Shown: positions 51,934 to 61,263 of the stretch, piece after piece
How the letters are laid out: each line of letters begins with the position of its first letter
How positions within the stretch are numbered: the stretch's first letter is position 1
DNA from: Planococcus lenghuensis
Lineage (GTDB): Bacteria > Bacillota > Bacilli > Bacillales_A > Planococcaceae
DNA length: 64,000 bases
Assembly (NCBI RefSeq): GCF_001999905.1
Contig: NZ_CP019640.1
Span: forward strand, 701,001 to 765,000
Direction: 5' to 3'
Notes under the pieces: model-generated
Told to the model about the DNA's origin: nothing
Database searches by the model: none
The model's input: the letters and a program-made list of their open reading frames with translations, nothing else
Translations under genes and position numbers: made by a program

Positions 51934-53661
51934 TTATTTATCGCTGTTTTCAGGCGGCTGCTTGACGCCTTCCGCTTCGCCGGGCCGCGGGTAATCGGCG
52001 GCTCCGTATAACCGGCCGGTCTCCGGATCGATCAGGATAGCTTGAATATCACCGAGCCGGTCATCAGCTGTCACTGATTTAAAACTTTGGTCGGAGTGGT
52101 AGCCGAGTTCCTTCAATTTCGCCATCGCTTCCTCATTGATGCCGTCCTGCCATTCGATCGACAAATCGGCTGTGTTATAGATGCGCCGTTCCTGAATGGC
52201 TTCTTCCAGATCCATTTCATATTCAAGTACATTCAGCAATACCTGCAGGACCGAAGCGACAATCGTTTCAGCACCCGGTGAACCAAGTGTGAAAAATGGT
52301 TTGCCTTCGTGGAATACAATGGTCGGTGTTTTAGAACTGACCGCAAATTTATTTGAATTCGGTTCGTTGACGGTGCCGGGCTCCGGTGTGAAATCCGTCA
52401 TGTCATTATTGAGCAGGAAACCATAGCCGGGCACGGTAATGCCGGAACCGAAAATCCGTTCAATAGAAGAAGTGCATGCCGCCACATTGCCCCAGCGGTC
52501 GACAGCGGTGAAATGTGTTGTTTCAAAGCCTTCCTGATGGGATTCCACGTAGGGCCGCTCTGATTTTTCGCCGCTCTGGTATTTCCAGGGGTTGCCGCCA
52601 TGGACTTTTTCCATTCGACGGTCCAGCTGGATCAATTTGCCGCGTTCTGTAATGTAATCGGGATTCATCAGGCCTTCCAGCGGGATATTGATAAACTTCG
52701 GATCTCCGATATACGTGTGCCGGTCTGCGAGCGTCAAGCGCATCGCTTCGGCAATGATGTGATATTTCTCCCAGGAATGCGGCGGGTATTGCTTGAGTTC
52801 GAAAGCTTCCAGCATTTTCAGCATTTGAGCAACCGCAAAGCCGCCGCCATTTGGCGGTGCCGGGAAAGCCAGGTCGAACTCCTTGTAACTGCTCCATAAC
52901 GGTTCATAGACATCCGCTTTATAGCCTTTTAAGTCTTCTTTCGTCATCAAGCCGCCATGCTCCTGAACGGTATTGATGATGGCGTCCGCAATTTCACCTT
53001 CATACACACAATCAAACCCTTTATCACGGATAAGTTTCAGCGTCTTTGCCAGCTCCGGCTGTTTCACCATATCGCCTTCCTTGAGTGGGGTGCCGTTTGG
53101 AACATACAGTTTTTTAGTTTCATCGCTCATACGGTCTTTAAAAAGATCGATTGTCCGTTCCCATAGAAAGTTGACCCGGTAATCGTTTTCAGCAAGCTGG
53201 ATCGCGGGCTCGATCAGCCGTTCCAGCGGCAGGGAACCGTACCGGTTATATGCAAGTTCCAGCGTCCGCATGATACCCGGAACGCCGACTGATTTCGCAT
53301 CAATCGACCGGTCATCAAAGGGAGGCATGTTACCTGCCTCATCCACATACAAATCCGGTGTCACTGCTTCCGGTGCTGACGAGTGGCCGTGAAGCACCTT
53401 GGTCTCGTCCCGCTCGCTGTCATAATAAACGAGGAATCCGCCGGCTCCGATGCCGGTGTTCATCCCTTCAACAACAGCAAGTGCCAACTGGATGGCGATG
53501 ATGGCGTCCGCCGCATTGCCGCCTTCTTCCAGCACGAGTCTTCCGGCATCCGTTGCTTCTTTTATCGCGCTGGCGGCCATGCCGTATTCACCGCTGTCTG
53601 TATGCTCATGTGCCGCCAGTTTTGAGGCTTTCTGGTTTTGGATGATGTCTTTTGCTCCCAC
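51934..53661 (-). CDS. Gamma-glutamyltransferase, cytoplasmic type (YwrD-like)
   Basis: A 575-residue Ntn-hydrolase that cleaves gamma-glutamyl bonds such as in glutathione-like thiols or poly-gamma-glutamate. The proenzyme is autocatalytically split before the Thr of TTHFTAVD (about residue 385); upstream motifs are GGNAADAI, GIGAGGFLVYYD and KSVGVPGIMRTLE; downstream are SIERIFGSGI, LLNNDMTDF and GSPGAETI. No signal peptide, unlike secreted Ggt, so it resembles Bacillus YwrD. GTG 53661 lies 8 nt after AAAGGTGG; GTG 53673 overlaps that site. Transcribed alone, divergent from the GDPD gene. Confidence 0.88.
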   Translation of the reverse strand: MGAKDIIQNQKASKLAAHEHTDSGEYGMAASAIKEATDAGRLVLEEGGNAADAIIAIQLALAVVEGMNTGIGAGGFLVYYDSERDETKVLHGHSSAPEAVTPDLYVDEAGNMPPFDDRSIDAKSVGVPGIMRTLELAYNRYGSLPLERLIEPAIQLAENDYRVNFLWERTIDLFKDRMSDETKKLYVPNGTPLKEGDMVKQPELAKTLKLIRDKGFDCVYEGEIADAIINTVQEHGGLMTKEDLKGYKADVYEPLWSSYKEFDLAFPAPPNGGGFAVAQMLKMLEAFELKQYPPHSWEKYHIIAEAMRLTLADRHTYIGDPKFINIPLEGLMNPDYITERGKLIQLDRRMEKVHGGNPWKYQSGEKSERPYVESHQEGFETTHFTAVDRWGNVAACTSSIERIFGSGITVPGYGFLLNNDMTDFTPEPGTVNEPNSNKFAVSSKTPTIVFHEGKPFFTLGSPGAETIVASVLQVLLNVLEYEMDLEEAIQERRIYNTADLSIEWQDGINEEAMAKLKELGYHSDQSFKSVTADDRLGDIQAILIDPETGRLYGAADYPRPGEAEGVKQPPENSDK

Positions 53662-53844
53662 TCGATATACCACCTTTCAAAAATTACTCGGATGTTCTGC
53701 TTGCCTGCAGATTCCAATCTATTCTCTATTTGCTGTTTACCCAACCTGCCTGTTATCGGAAACGCTTCCGCAGGTTTCTTCTGCGCTGACTCCGGGAAAA
53801 GTGAAGAGAGTACTTGCTGCAGGATAAAGAAGCCGAGGGGATCA

Positions 53845-54756
53845 ATGATGGAAAAAAGAACATATATCACAATTATGCTGGCGGTGCTAACCATCGCAGC
53901 TATTTTTCTGAACACAGCTGTATTTGATGATTCGGATAATCCGGACCTTGATCCGAAGCAGTTCTACAACATCGCGCACCGGGGAGCATCGGGGGATACG
54001 CCGGAACTGACGATGGCCGCGTTCGATCGGGCGGTGGAAAAGGGAGCGGACTACATTGAAGTCGATCTGCAGATGACTAAAGATGGGGTCATTGTGCTGA
54101 TGCACGATGAAACTGTGAATCGGACGACAGATGGAACCGGACTGGTCAGTGAATTGACCTTGGCGGAGATCAAACAGCTTGATGCCGGTTCCTGGTTCAA
54201 TGAAGCGTTTCCTGAAAAGGCCCAGCCGGAATATATCGGCCTTGAAGTGCCGACGCTCCGGGAAGTGATTGAAGAATATAGCGATGAACTCCGGCTCTAC
54301 ATTGAAATTAAAGAACCGAACGCTTTTCCGGACCTCGAAGAGAAACTTGTTTTTCTTCTGAATGATACCGGACTGATCGGAGAAGACGTGCCGCCCGGTA
54401 ACGTGCTGATTCAGTCATTCGGAGCCCAAAGCCTCTATAATATTTACCTTCTTCAGCCGGATATCCCGCTGATTCAGCTGATTTCCTACAGCGACATTCC
54501 AAGCATTACGGGAGATGCAATGGACAGCATTAACGAATATGCGGTCGGCATTGGCCTCAGCTATACGCAGATCACACGATCTTTTATGAAAGAAGCGCTG
54601 TCACGTGATTTATTGGTTCATCCATATACCGTCAATAAGCCGGAACATATGGAGACACTCATTGAATGGGGGGCCACCGGCATCATCACCAATTATCCCG
54701 GAGTGCTGCAGGAAGTAATTGAACGTAATAAAGAGGAATTAATTGGGTATAACTAG
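53845..54756 (+). CDS. Membrane-anchored glycerophosphodiester phosphodiesterase
   Basis: A 303-residue GDPD enzyme hydrolysing glycerophosphodiesters to glycerol-3-phosphate and an alcohol. An N-terminal anchor (residues about 6-24) is followed by the TIM barrel: NIAHRGASGDTPE (active-site His, about 43), YIEVDLQMTKDGVIVLMHDE (EVD metal site and second His), LYIEIKEPN (Glu) and QSFGAQSL. Surface exposure would allow it to use lipids or teichoic-acid fragments outside the cell. ATG 53845 or 53848 follows GAGGGG; both are possible. It lies 36 bp before the dehydrogenase gene. Confidence 0.88.
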   Translation: MMEKRTYITIMLAVLTIAAIFLNTAVFDDSDNPDLDPKQFYNIAHRGASGDTPELTMAAFDRAVEKGADYIEVDLQMTKDGVIVLMHDETVNRTTDGTGLVSELTLAEIKQLDAGSWFNEAFPEKAQPEYIGLEVPTLREVIEEYSDELRLYIEIKEPNAFPDLEEKLVFLLNDTGLIGEDVPPGNVLIQSFGAQSLYNIYLLQPDIPLIQLISYSDIPSITGDAMDSINEYAVGIGLSYTQITRSFMKEALSRDLLVHPYTVNKPEHMETLIEWGATGIITNYPGVLQEVIERNKEELIGYN

Positions 54757-54792
54757 AATAGAACCAATAACCCACAGAAAAGGAGCAGGATT

Positions 54793-55692
54793 ATGGATTA
54801 TAAGAATGTAACCGTAGCAGGTGGCGGCGTACTCGGCAGTCAGATTGCTTTTCAAACTGCGTTCAAAGGATTCGCTGTTTCTGTTTACGACATCAATGAT
54901 GAAGCGATCACACGTGCGAAAGAGCTGATCAAGAGGCTGAAACCACGTTACCAGGAAGACTTGGGAGCGACGGATGAACAGCTTGATGAAGCCTTTGGGC
55001 GCATTTCCTTCCATACAGACCTTGCAGAAGCGGTTCAGGATGCGGATCTTGTCATCGAAGCGGTTCCGGAAGTGGCGGCCATTAAAACCGAGTTTTATCA
55101 GAAACTGGGACAAGCGGCACCGGAAAAAACAGTATTCGCCACCAACTCATCAACAATGCTGCCAAGCCAGTTTGCAGAAGCGACAGGCCGACCGGAAAAG
55201 TTCATCGCTCTGCATTTCGCCAATGAAATCTGGCGCAATAATACGGCAGAAGTCATGAAACACCCCGGAACGGACATGGGAGTTTTTGACGATCTGATGG
55301 AGTTTGCAAAAGCGATCGGGATGATTGCCTTGCCGCTGCATAAGGAACAGCCGGGTTATATCCTGAATTCCCTGCTCGTGCCATTACTTGAAGCGGCGCA
55401 AAAATTATTGGTGCGGGAAGTATCCGATGTGGAAACGATCGATAAAACATGGATGGCGGCGACAGGTGCACCGCTTGGCCCGTTCGCCATTCTTGACGTT
55501 GTCGGCATTGCGACCGCCTATAATATCGGAAATGCGAAAGCGGAAGCGACTGGCAACGAGGAATACAAGAAAGTGGCTGAGTTGCTGAAAACCGAGTATC
55601 TCGATAAAGGAAAGTTGGGACGGGAAACCGGTGAAGGATTCTACAAATATCCGAACCCAAGCTTTGCAGATCCGGATTTCCTGAAAGAATGA
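54793..55692 (+). CDS. 3-hydroxyacyl-CoA (3-hydroxybutyryl-CoA) dehydrogenase
   Basis: A 299-residue NAD-dependent dehydrogenase of the HCDH family, oxidising 3-hydroxyacyl-CoA. The Rossmann motif is VAGGGVLGSQIA (about 8-19). Next come LVIEAVPE, FATNSSTM (Ser site) and ALHFANEIWRNNTAEV (His of the His-Glu pair), the last unlike the classical LHFFNP and typical of a Firmicute subgroup. The C-terminal domain begins at KEQPGYILNSLL and ends RETGEGFYKYPNPSF. AAAGGAGCAGG precedes ATG 54793. No other beta-oxidation gene is adjacent. Confidence 0.85.
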   Translation: MDYKNVTVAGGGVLGSQIAFQTAFKGFAVSVYDINDEAITRAKELIKRLKPRYQEDLGATDEQLDEAFGRISFHTDLAEAVQDADLVIEAVPEVAAIKTEFYQKLGQAAPEKTVFATNSSTMLPSQFAEATGRPEKFIALHFANEIWRNNTAEVMKHPGTDMGVFDDLMEFAKAIGMIALPLHKEQPGYILNSLLVPLLEAAQKLLVREVSDVETIDKTWMAATGAPLGPFAILDVVGIATAYNIGNAKAEATGNEEYKKVAELLKTEYLDKGKLGRETGEGFYKYPNPSFADPDFLKE

Positions 55693-55705
55693 CGGGATAA
55701 GAGCT

Positions 55706-55735
55706 GGACTCCTAACGATGGCAGGAGTCCTTTTT
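55706..55735 (+). terminator. Terminator after the dehydrogenase gene
   Basis: A perfect 8-bp stem (55706-55713 with 55723-55730) followed by TTTTT. Confidence 0.85.
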
Positions 55736-55862
55736 GCTCTCTGCATACAAGCTATTTATTGTCAAGGACATCAAAAAGGCATACGGTGAGAACAGGGCAA
55801 CACTACATATTAAAGGAACTTCACAAAATTAACTGGAAATACAGACTGGAAGGAGGGGCTGC

Positions 55863-56798
55863 ATGGAAACTCATTCATTTTTCCATGAACAGTGGAAATG
55901 GCATGAAATCGACTTTATCACCGAGGAAGATGAATTGCGCAAATTGATAGATGGCTATCATGTGCCGGATAAATGGATAAAACAGGCAGGACACGAAAGG
56001 CGCAATACATTATTGATGAGCCGGAATGTCCAGCAAAAGGAAGCGGTCTGGGGATCTCTTGTTTATAACCTCGATCCCGCCGACAGGGATACGCAGCAGA
56101 TTTTTCACTTTTTCTTATCCCGTGACACACTCATTACAGGCAATATGGATTTTCTGGAGCGGACAGCTATGGATAAAGAGCTTGTGCTGGAAAACATGAA
56201 AACGACTGATACTGCAATCGAAGGGTTAATGATCATCATCGACGTGGTCATTGACGGATTTCTTAAACAAATCGACGCCATGGAAGTGGACATCCGGGAT
56301 TTGATATGGAAGTTGCAGCAATCGAACGGTGAGGAAGTACTGGATGAGCTGATGAACATCCGGCACCAGCTGCTGGTCATAAAAAACCTGATCATTCCCG
56401 TGCAGGAAATTCACATGTCGATCAAAGAAGCTTTCGAGGGGCAGGATCAGCAAAAACAATTTTATAAACGGGCAGGCCAGCAGCTGGATCGCTGCCATTT
56501 CTTGATCAATGAATACAAACAAGAAGTCTCGACGATGGTCGAATTGGAAGATGTGACCGCTTCGGTCATGGGCAACGAAGTTATGAAAACATTAACCGTC
56601 ATCACGCTTCTATTCACGCCGATTTCCGCGTGGGGTGCTTGGTGGGGCATGAATTTTAAGCACATGCCCGAGTTGGATGAGAAGTTCGCGTATTTATTTG
56701 CAGGACTGTTTATCTTCGCAAGTGTAGCTGTCCTATACTTCTTCATTCAGAAAAAAGGCTGGTTCGGTGACTTGCTGAGCAGGAAAAAGAAAAGGTAA
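55863..56798 (+). CDS. CorA-family magnesium/divalent cation transporter
   Basis: A 311-residue CorA-type channel. The N-terminal cytoplasmic domain and long stalk helix (about 105-250) lead to two C-terminal helices. The selectivity motif GMN is at about 262-264 (WWGMNFKHMPEL), and the basic C-terminus KKKR is cytoplasmic. Pentameric CorA proteins carry Mg2+, Co2+ or, in some members, Zn2+ out. AAGGAGGGG precedes ATG 55863. Monocistronic; no Mg-sensing riboswitch is seen upstream. Confidence 0.88.
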   Translation: METHSFFHEQWKWHEIDFITEEDELRKLIDGYHVPDKWIKQAGHERRNTLLMSRNVQQKEAVWGSLVYNLDPADRDTQQIFHFFLSRDTLITGNMDFLERTAMDKELVLENMKTTDTAIEGLMIIIDVVIDGFLKQIDAMEVDIRDLIWKLQQSNGEEVLDELMNIRHQLLVIKNLIIPVQEIHMSIKEAFEGQDQQKQFYKRAGQQLDRCHFLINEYKQEVSTMVELEDVTASVMGNEVMKTLTVITLLFTPISAWGAWWGMNFKHMPELDEKFAYLFAGLFIFASVAVLYFFIQKKGWFGDLLSRKKKR

Positions 56799-56824
56799 GA
56801 CAGTGGAAAACTGGATGTATGGAT

Positions 56825-56853
56825 TTTGGATTATATAGGTTTTCACCTATAAT
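56825..56853 (+). promoter_or_regulatory. Promoter with embedded palindrome upstream of the MEDS gene
   Basis: TTTGGA (56825-56830), 17-bp spacer, TATAAT (56848-56853). Within the spacer and -10 lies TATAGGT-TTTC-ACCTATA (56834-56851), a 7-bp inverted repeat placed as an operator would be. Confidence 0.55.
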
Positions 56854-56868
56854 GGAGTGAAAACCAGA

Positions 56869-56903
56869 ACTGAAGCGTTCCCTGTTATATAAACAGCTTC
56901 AGT
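56869..56903 (+). promoter_or_regulatory. Leader hairpin just before the MEDS gene ribosome site
   Basis: ACTGAAG (56869-56875) pairs with CTTCAGT (56897-56903), and inside it CTGTT pairs with AACAG around ATATA, giving a 12-bp stem with a 6-nt bulge. The ribosome site AAGGGGAT starts a few bases later, so the hairpin may affect translation or RNA stability. Confidence 0.45.
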
Positions 56904-56923
56904 ATAAAAGGGGATAACCTACT

Positions 56924-57484
56924 ATGTTGGGTAAAGGAAATATCCAGGTGAACGAAATACTGAAGCAGTCAGTCGGCAAACATGTACTTTATTTTACCGA
57001 GCAACCAGAACGGTATATTGAAAATGCAATTTCCTTTGTCACGGCTGGTGCAGAGCAAGGGGATTATGTGTTTTTTGTGGAAAACGCTCGTATTTTACCG
57101 GTAATTCAGCAGCAAGTGGAACAGCTGCTGACGCCGGAACAATTGGCTCGCGTCCATTTCATGAACAATTATGCCTTTTACTGGCAGAATGGCGACTTTC
57201 ATCCGCCGACAATTCTGGCTCATTTTACAAAAACGTTGGCACTGCATCTTGTAGCAGAAAAATCCTTCCGGACATGGGGGCATATTGAGTGGGGAGACCA
57301 GGAAGAAATCACCCGGGATATCGAAGAATTTGAACAGGCGATTGACGGAATCGTTTCTAAACAAAAAGCAATTTCCGTCTGCGCTTATGACGTTTCCCGC
57401 GTGTCGGAACCCTTCAAAGAACTGTTACTGAACTGCCATAGCTATTTGATGACAGATGATGAAATTATGCCTGTCGCCCGGTAA
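56924..57484 (+). CDS. MEDS-domain protein (DcmR-like sensory domain)
   Basis: A 186-residue cytoplasmic protein consisting of a single MEDS domain, known from methanogen and methylotroph sensors such as DcmR and from Bacillus regulators. Landmarks are HVLYFTEQPERYIENAISFVTAGAEQGDYVFFVE (in parts: HVLYFTE, YIENAISFV, GDYVFFVE) near the start, SFRTWGHIEW in the middle and CAYDVSRVSEPFKELLLNCHSYLMTD at the end. In known proteins it is fused to kinases or HTH domains; here it is alone. AAGGGGAT precedes ATG 56924. A palindrome and hairpin lie in its leader. Confidence 0.8.
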   Translation: MLGKGNIQVNEILKQSVGKHVLYFTEQPERYIENAISFVTAGAEQGDYVFFVENARILPVIQQQVEQLLTPEQLARVHFMNNYAFYWQNGDFHPPTILAHFTKTLALHLVAEKSFRTWGHIEWGDQEEITRDIEEFEQAIDGIVSKQKAISVCAYDVSRVSEPFKELLLNCHSYLMTDDEIMPVAR

Positions 57485-57525
57485 AGCTGTATTTATAAGC
57501 TCCTATGATAATTCATCAAACCACT

Positions 57526-57555
57526 GACCCATCCCATTAATGGAATGGGTCTTTT
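57526..57555 (+). terminator. Terminator after the MEDS gene
   Basis: An 11-bp stem with one mismatch (57526-57536 with 57541-57551), TTAA loop, TTTT. Confidence 0.75.
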
Positions 57556-57714
57556 GGTATTTTGAACAAAAGCTTTACTGTAGCAGTAAGAAAATGATTA
57601 CTACAGATGATTTTTTTCATAAAAGAAGATTCATATAGAACAGACAAACCGGAATGATTCTGCTGAAAGACGGGTACTGCAAAAGTAGACCAATCTATTA
57701 GAGGGGGAAGCGGG

Positions 57715-58515
57715 ATGTCTGTTTTTTCAAATGAAGCATTACAAGGAAAGCATGTGCTCGTGACAGGGGCAACAGGTGGAATCGGCTTTGAAACAGCAAA
57801 AATGCTGGTGCAGATGGGAGCTAATGTGACGATTACAGGCCGCAATCCCGAAAAGCTGCGTGAGCTGGAAACACAGCTCCTGGAATTGGCGGGCCGTGAA
57901 CGGATTTTCAGCCGGACGGCGGACCTGACAAAGGAAGAAGACCGGCATGCGCTGATTGCAGAAGCGGAGAATGCACTCGGTTTCATCAATGCACTCGTGA
58001 ATTCAGCGGGCGTATCAGGCGGTGACACGGTTGAGAATCTGGAGGAAGCCTTCATCGAACAGCTGATGAATCTAAACTTCAAATCGACGTTCATGCTGAC
58101 CCAGCCGATCTATAAGAAAATGATGGAGCGGGGGGAAGGGAGCATCGTCAACGTTTCATCTTTATCCGGTTTAAGAGGCACTTACGGCAACAGCGCCTAT
58201 GCAGCGAGCAAATTCGCACTGACCGGCTGGACGCAATCGATGGCAGTGGAAGCGATTGAATACGGAATCCGGGTGAACGCGGTATGTCCGGGCTATGTGG
58301 ACACAGAAATGGCACGGTCGAGCATCCGCAGGAGAGCCGGACGACACGGCGTGTCATTTGAAGACGCATTCAAGCAGGCGGAAAATACAATCCCGTCCGG
58401 CCGGCTTACAGAAGCGGTCGAAGTCGCGAACACGATCGCGTTTTTACTGACGGATGCTGCCCGCAATATCGTCGGGGAATCGGTGAAGATTTCCGGCGGC
58501 AGTGTAATGAGGTAG
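57715..58515 (+). CDS. Short-chain dehydrogenase/reductase (SDR)
   Basis: A 266-residue classical SDR oxidoreductase. NAD(P) motif TGATGGIG (about 17-24), structural NSAG (about 97), catalytic Ser in NVSSLSG and Tyr-x-x-x-Lys in YAASKFALTG (about 162-166), then VCPGYVDTEM. Arg after the second strand (ITGRN) favours NADP. The region resembles FabG-like or hydroxybutyrate dehydrogenases, but the substrate is unknown. AGAGGGGGAAG precedes ATG 57715. Confidence 0.88.
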   Translation: MSVFSNEALQGKHVLVTGATGGIGFETAKMLVQMGANVTITGRNPEKLRELETQLLELAGRERIFSRTADLTKEEDRHALIAEAENALGFINALVNSAGVSGGDTVENLEEAFIEQLMNLNFKSTFMLTQPIYKKMMERGEGSIVNVSSLSGLRGTYGNSAYAASKFALTGWTQSMAVEAIEYGIRVNAVCPGYVDTEMARSSIRRRAGRHGVSFEDAFKQAENTIPSGRLTEAVEVANTIAFLLTDAARNIVGESVKISGGSVMR

Positions 58516-58551
58516 AGAGAGGGAAGTAATATATAAACAGAAAAGGAAAAG

Positions 58552-58734
58552 ATGCTGGCAGGTGACATGTATGACCCCACTGATCGAAACTGGCTGCTGC
58601 CCAGACATCCTGGCCGGCAATTCAATGAAACACTTGAACATGAAGGCGGCAAGCGATCGAAAATTCTCGAGGAATTGTAGGGCTCAGTGGTTGGTGAAAA
58701 TCCGGCGAAAATCATTAAGCGGTTAAGTATCTGA
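58552..58734 (+). pseudogene. Degraded start of a maltose/galactoside O-acetyltransferase gene
   Basis: Translation from ATG 58552 gives MLAGDMYDPTDRNW, then FNETLEHEGGKRSKILEEL, a TAG stop at 58678-58680, and in the same frame GSVVGENP. This is the N-terminal mac domain pattern of sugar O-acetyltransferases (MLAGELYD, RFNQTLE, ELFGSTGEN). The hexapeptide-repeat domain that should follow is missing: the frame ends at 58734 and a terminator comes next. The 60 codons that remain are a dead remnant behind the SDR gene. Confidence 0.7.
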
Positions 58735-58750
58735 CTGTTGAATGTATAAC

Positions 58751-58789
58751 AGGGTCCGGAACAGTGCCTGTTCCAGGCCCTGTTTTTTT
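58751..58789 (+). terminator. Terminator after the SDR gene and the acetyltransferase remnant
   Basis: A 14-bp stem with one wobble and one mismatch (58751-58764 with 58768-58781), 3-nt loop, then a run of seven T (58783-58789). Confidence 0.85.
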
Positions 58790-59016
58790 GTCAATGAGAA
58801 ACTTGAATGGAATTTTTAATGACAATCACCTTATCAAGCGTGATAGCAAGCGTGGGAATAATGGTTCTGGCTATGATACACTCGAAGAATATGAGCACAA
58901 TTCATTCTGTTTTAATCAGCGGCCGGCTCGAGCCAAAAAGGTGTATTCTTAATTGCCGGCAAAGCTTACCAGATTAGACTGCTGATACTGACAGCTGAAA
59001 GAAAAGAGGTGATTGC

Positions 59017-59907
59017 ATGGTTGACAGTCTGCGTGCGATTTATCCGTCACTGATTATATATGAAGAAGAAATCCATGATTTTGATCGCAGCTATAAATGG
59101 TTTGTTACAAAAGAGAATGACATCATCGGAATCCGGCGGGATGAGCTGACGTCAAAGGATATTGCCGTATTGAACGCGTTTTTAATGCCGTACGACACGG
59201 AATTTCCCTTTCTGACGGATGAAGAACGCGACTGGCAGGCTGCTGTCGCTCCGGATAAGCAAAATCCGGCCGGCGATGCTGCCGGTGAATTGCCATACCG
59301 CTTTGTGTACTTCTCGATCCGCAAGAACCAGATCAGCCCTGCTGCGTTCAAAGAGGCCATTCAGGAGCTGTTTGCCCGGCGGGTGCCGATTCTGTGGGAG
59401 AACGGACACGAGGGGATGCTTGTCGAGTACCGGACAGCGAAGAAAGAAGTCATCTCGTATGACGAAATCATCGATGTTCTCATGAGCGATTTATATATCA
59501 AGATCGATTTCATGGTCGGTCCTTTCCGGGAAGGACGCAGCGACGCAGCAGAGCATTATACTCTTATGCTCAAGGCGGCGAAAACCGTCTTCCATTATTC
59601 CAATCAGCCGGTCGCCCTTTTTCTTGAAACGGTCCCATATCTATTGATCGATCAAGCGGACCCGGAGCTGTACCGGAATATCCGGGAGACTGTCCTGCAG
59701 GAATACATTAATGATGAAGAAACACTGAAGATGATCGAAGTGTTCACCCGCTCCAATCTGAATATATCGGAAACCGCCAAATCGCTGCACCTGCACCGGA
59801 ACAGCCTCCAGTACCGGCTTGACCGCTTCATGGATAATACCGGAATTGATATCCGGAAATTCCACAACGCAATGACGGTTTACCTGGCATTGCTGGGGCG
59901 TGACTAA
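59017..59907 (+). CDS. PucR/CdaR-type regulator with C-terminal HTH (YxkF-like)
   Basis: A 296-residue transcriptional regulator. The C-terminal HTH_30 (PucR) domain is plain: MIEVFTRSNLNISETAKSLHLHRNSLQYRLDRFMDNTGIDIR (landmarks NLNISETAKSL, HLHRNSLQYRLDR). The N-terminal 220 residues have no clear enzyme motifs. In B. subtilis a gene of this type (yxkF) directly precedes msmX, the same order as here, so it may regulate sugar uptake. The AAAGAGGTG before ATG 59017 is the ribosome site. It is followed by msmX after 129 bp, which contain an unpaired-T hairpin (about 59964-59983). Confidence 0.82.
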   Translation: MVDSLRAIYPSLIIYEEEIHDFDRSYKWFVTKENDIIGIRRDELTSKDIAVLNAFLMPYDTEFPFLTDEERDWQAAVAPDKQNPAGDAAGELPYRFVYFSIRKNQISPAAFKEAIQELFARRVPILWENGHEGMLVEYRTAKKEVISYDEIIDVLMSDLYIKIDFMVGPFREGRSDAAEHYTLMLKAAKTVFHYSNQPVALFLETVPYLLIDQADPELYRNIRETVLQEYINDEETLKMIEVFTRSNLNISETAKSLHLHRNSLQYRLDRFMDNTGIDIRKFHNAMTVYLALLGRD

Positions 59908-60036
59908 CCTTCATTGGTCAACGTGCAATACAGCCGGCTGAATCTTTGTGCGATTCCACCATTACCGGAGTTCCATTCCTCCGGTATGCTGGTAACAGGT
60001 AATGAAAACACTTACATTTGCTGGAGGGAAATAGAG

Positions 60037-61179
60037 ATGGCTGGATTAACACTGAAAAACATAAAAAAAGTTTACGATAAAGGCGTCGTATCTGTTCAGG
60101 ATTTCAACCTTGAAATCCGCGACAAGGAATTCCTCGTGCTGGTTGGCCCGTCAGGCTGCGGTAAATCAACAACACTTCGGATGATTGCGGGACTTGAAGA
60201 CATCACAGAAGGTGATCTCTATATCGGAGAACGCCGGATCAACGACGTTTCTCCGAAGGACCGCGATATCGCCATGGTATTCCAGAATTATGCGCTCTAT
60301 CCGCACATGAACGTCTATGATAATATGGCGTTCAGCCTGAAACTGCGCAAACTGAAAAAAGACGAAATTAAAAGACGTGTTGATAACGCAGCGGAAATTC
60401 TGGGCTTGGAGGATTACTTGAACCGGAAGCCGAAAGCGCTGTCTGGCGGTCAGCGCCAGCGGGTTGCACTTGGCCGTGCGATCGTTCGGGATGCGGAAGT
60501 CTTCCTGATGGATGAGCCGCTGTCCAACCTGGATGCCAAATTGCGCGTGCAGATGCGTGCGGAGATCCAGAAGCTCCACCGCCGTCTGCAGACCACTACT
60601 GTATATGTTACGCATGACCAGACAGAAGCGATGACGATGGCGACTCGCCTCGTTGTTATGAAGGACGGATTCATTCAGCAAGTAGGTTCACCGAAAGAAG
60701 TGTATGAACTGCCGAATAACGTATTTGTCGGCGGCTTCATCGGTTCACCGCCAATGAACTTCTTCGATGGGAAAATTGAAGGGAACCGTTTCGTCATGGG
60801 CGATGTAAGCGTGCTGATTCCGGAAGGGAAACTGCGGACATTGCGCGACCAGGATTATGATGGCAAAGACATCATTCTCGGCATCCGGCCGGAGGATATC
60901 CATGATGAGCCATTGTTCATCGATACGACACCGGATACAACGATCAAAGCATCGATTGATGTGGCGGAACTGATGGGAGCGGAAATCGTTCTCTATTCCA
61001 CTGTCGCCAACCAGGACTTCATCGCGAAAGTCGATGCCCGGTATAACATGGAAGCCGGCCAGACGGCAACACTGGCACTCGATATGAATAAAGCGCATTT
61101 CTTCGATGTTGGTACGCAAATGCGGATCAGAGGCGAACGGGTTCAGGAAACCGAAACCATCGTCGCCGCTACAAAGTAA
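60037..61179 (+). CDS. msmX: Multi-sugar ABC transporter ATPase MsmX (MalK/UgpC type)
   Basis: A 380-residue ABC ATPase that powers several carbohydrate importers. Walker [10 protein letters not shown] (about 36-44), Q-loop [11 protein letters not shown], signature LSGGQRQRV (about 134), Walker [13 protein letters not shown] and the switch His in [10 protein letters not shown]. The C-terminal TOBE/OB domain (residues 240-380) with GIRPEDI identifies the MalK/MsmX class. Length and context match B. subtilis MsmX (shared ATPase for maltodextrin, arabinan and other importers whose own ATPase is missing). ATG 60037 follows GGAGGG; the frame opens earlier at 59914 without a site. Confidence 0.9.
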   Translation: MAGLTLKNIKKVYDKGVVSVQDFNLEIRDKEFLVLVGPSGCGKSTTLRMIAGLEDITEGDLYIGERRINDVSPKDRDIAMVFQNYALYPHMNVYDNMAFSLKLRKLKKDEIKRRVDNAAEILGLEDYLNRKPKALSGGQRQRVALGRAIVRDAEVFLMDEPLSNLDAKLRVQMRAEIQKLHRRLQTTTVYVTHDQTEAMTMATRLVVMKDGFIQQVGSPKEVYELPNNVFVGGFIGSPPMNFFDGKIEGNRFVMGDVSVLIPEGKLRTLRDQDYDGKDIILGIRPEDIHDEPLFIDTTPDTTIKASIDVAELMGAEIVLYSTVANQDFIAKVDARYNMEAGQTATLALDMNKAHFFDVGTQMRIRGERVQETETIVAATK

Positions 61180-61185
61180 AATAAT

Positions 61186-61240
61186 AAAAAGGGATGTCCG
61201 GAACGTCAGTGAAAACTGGCTTTCCGGGACATCCCTTTTT
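61186..61240. terminator. Bidirectional terminator between msmX and the GNAT gene
   Basis: A 14-bp stem (61186-61199 with 61227-61240), A and T runs at its ends, and further inner pairing. Confidence 0.88.
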
Positions 61241-61263
61241 TTGTGGAGAGAGCAGCCTCATTG

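Noticed and set aside
58764-58952. A 62-codon ORF before the CdaR-like gene
   Set aside because: It starts inside the terminator at 58751-58789 and has no ribosome site or recognisable domain.
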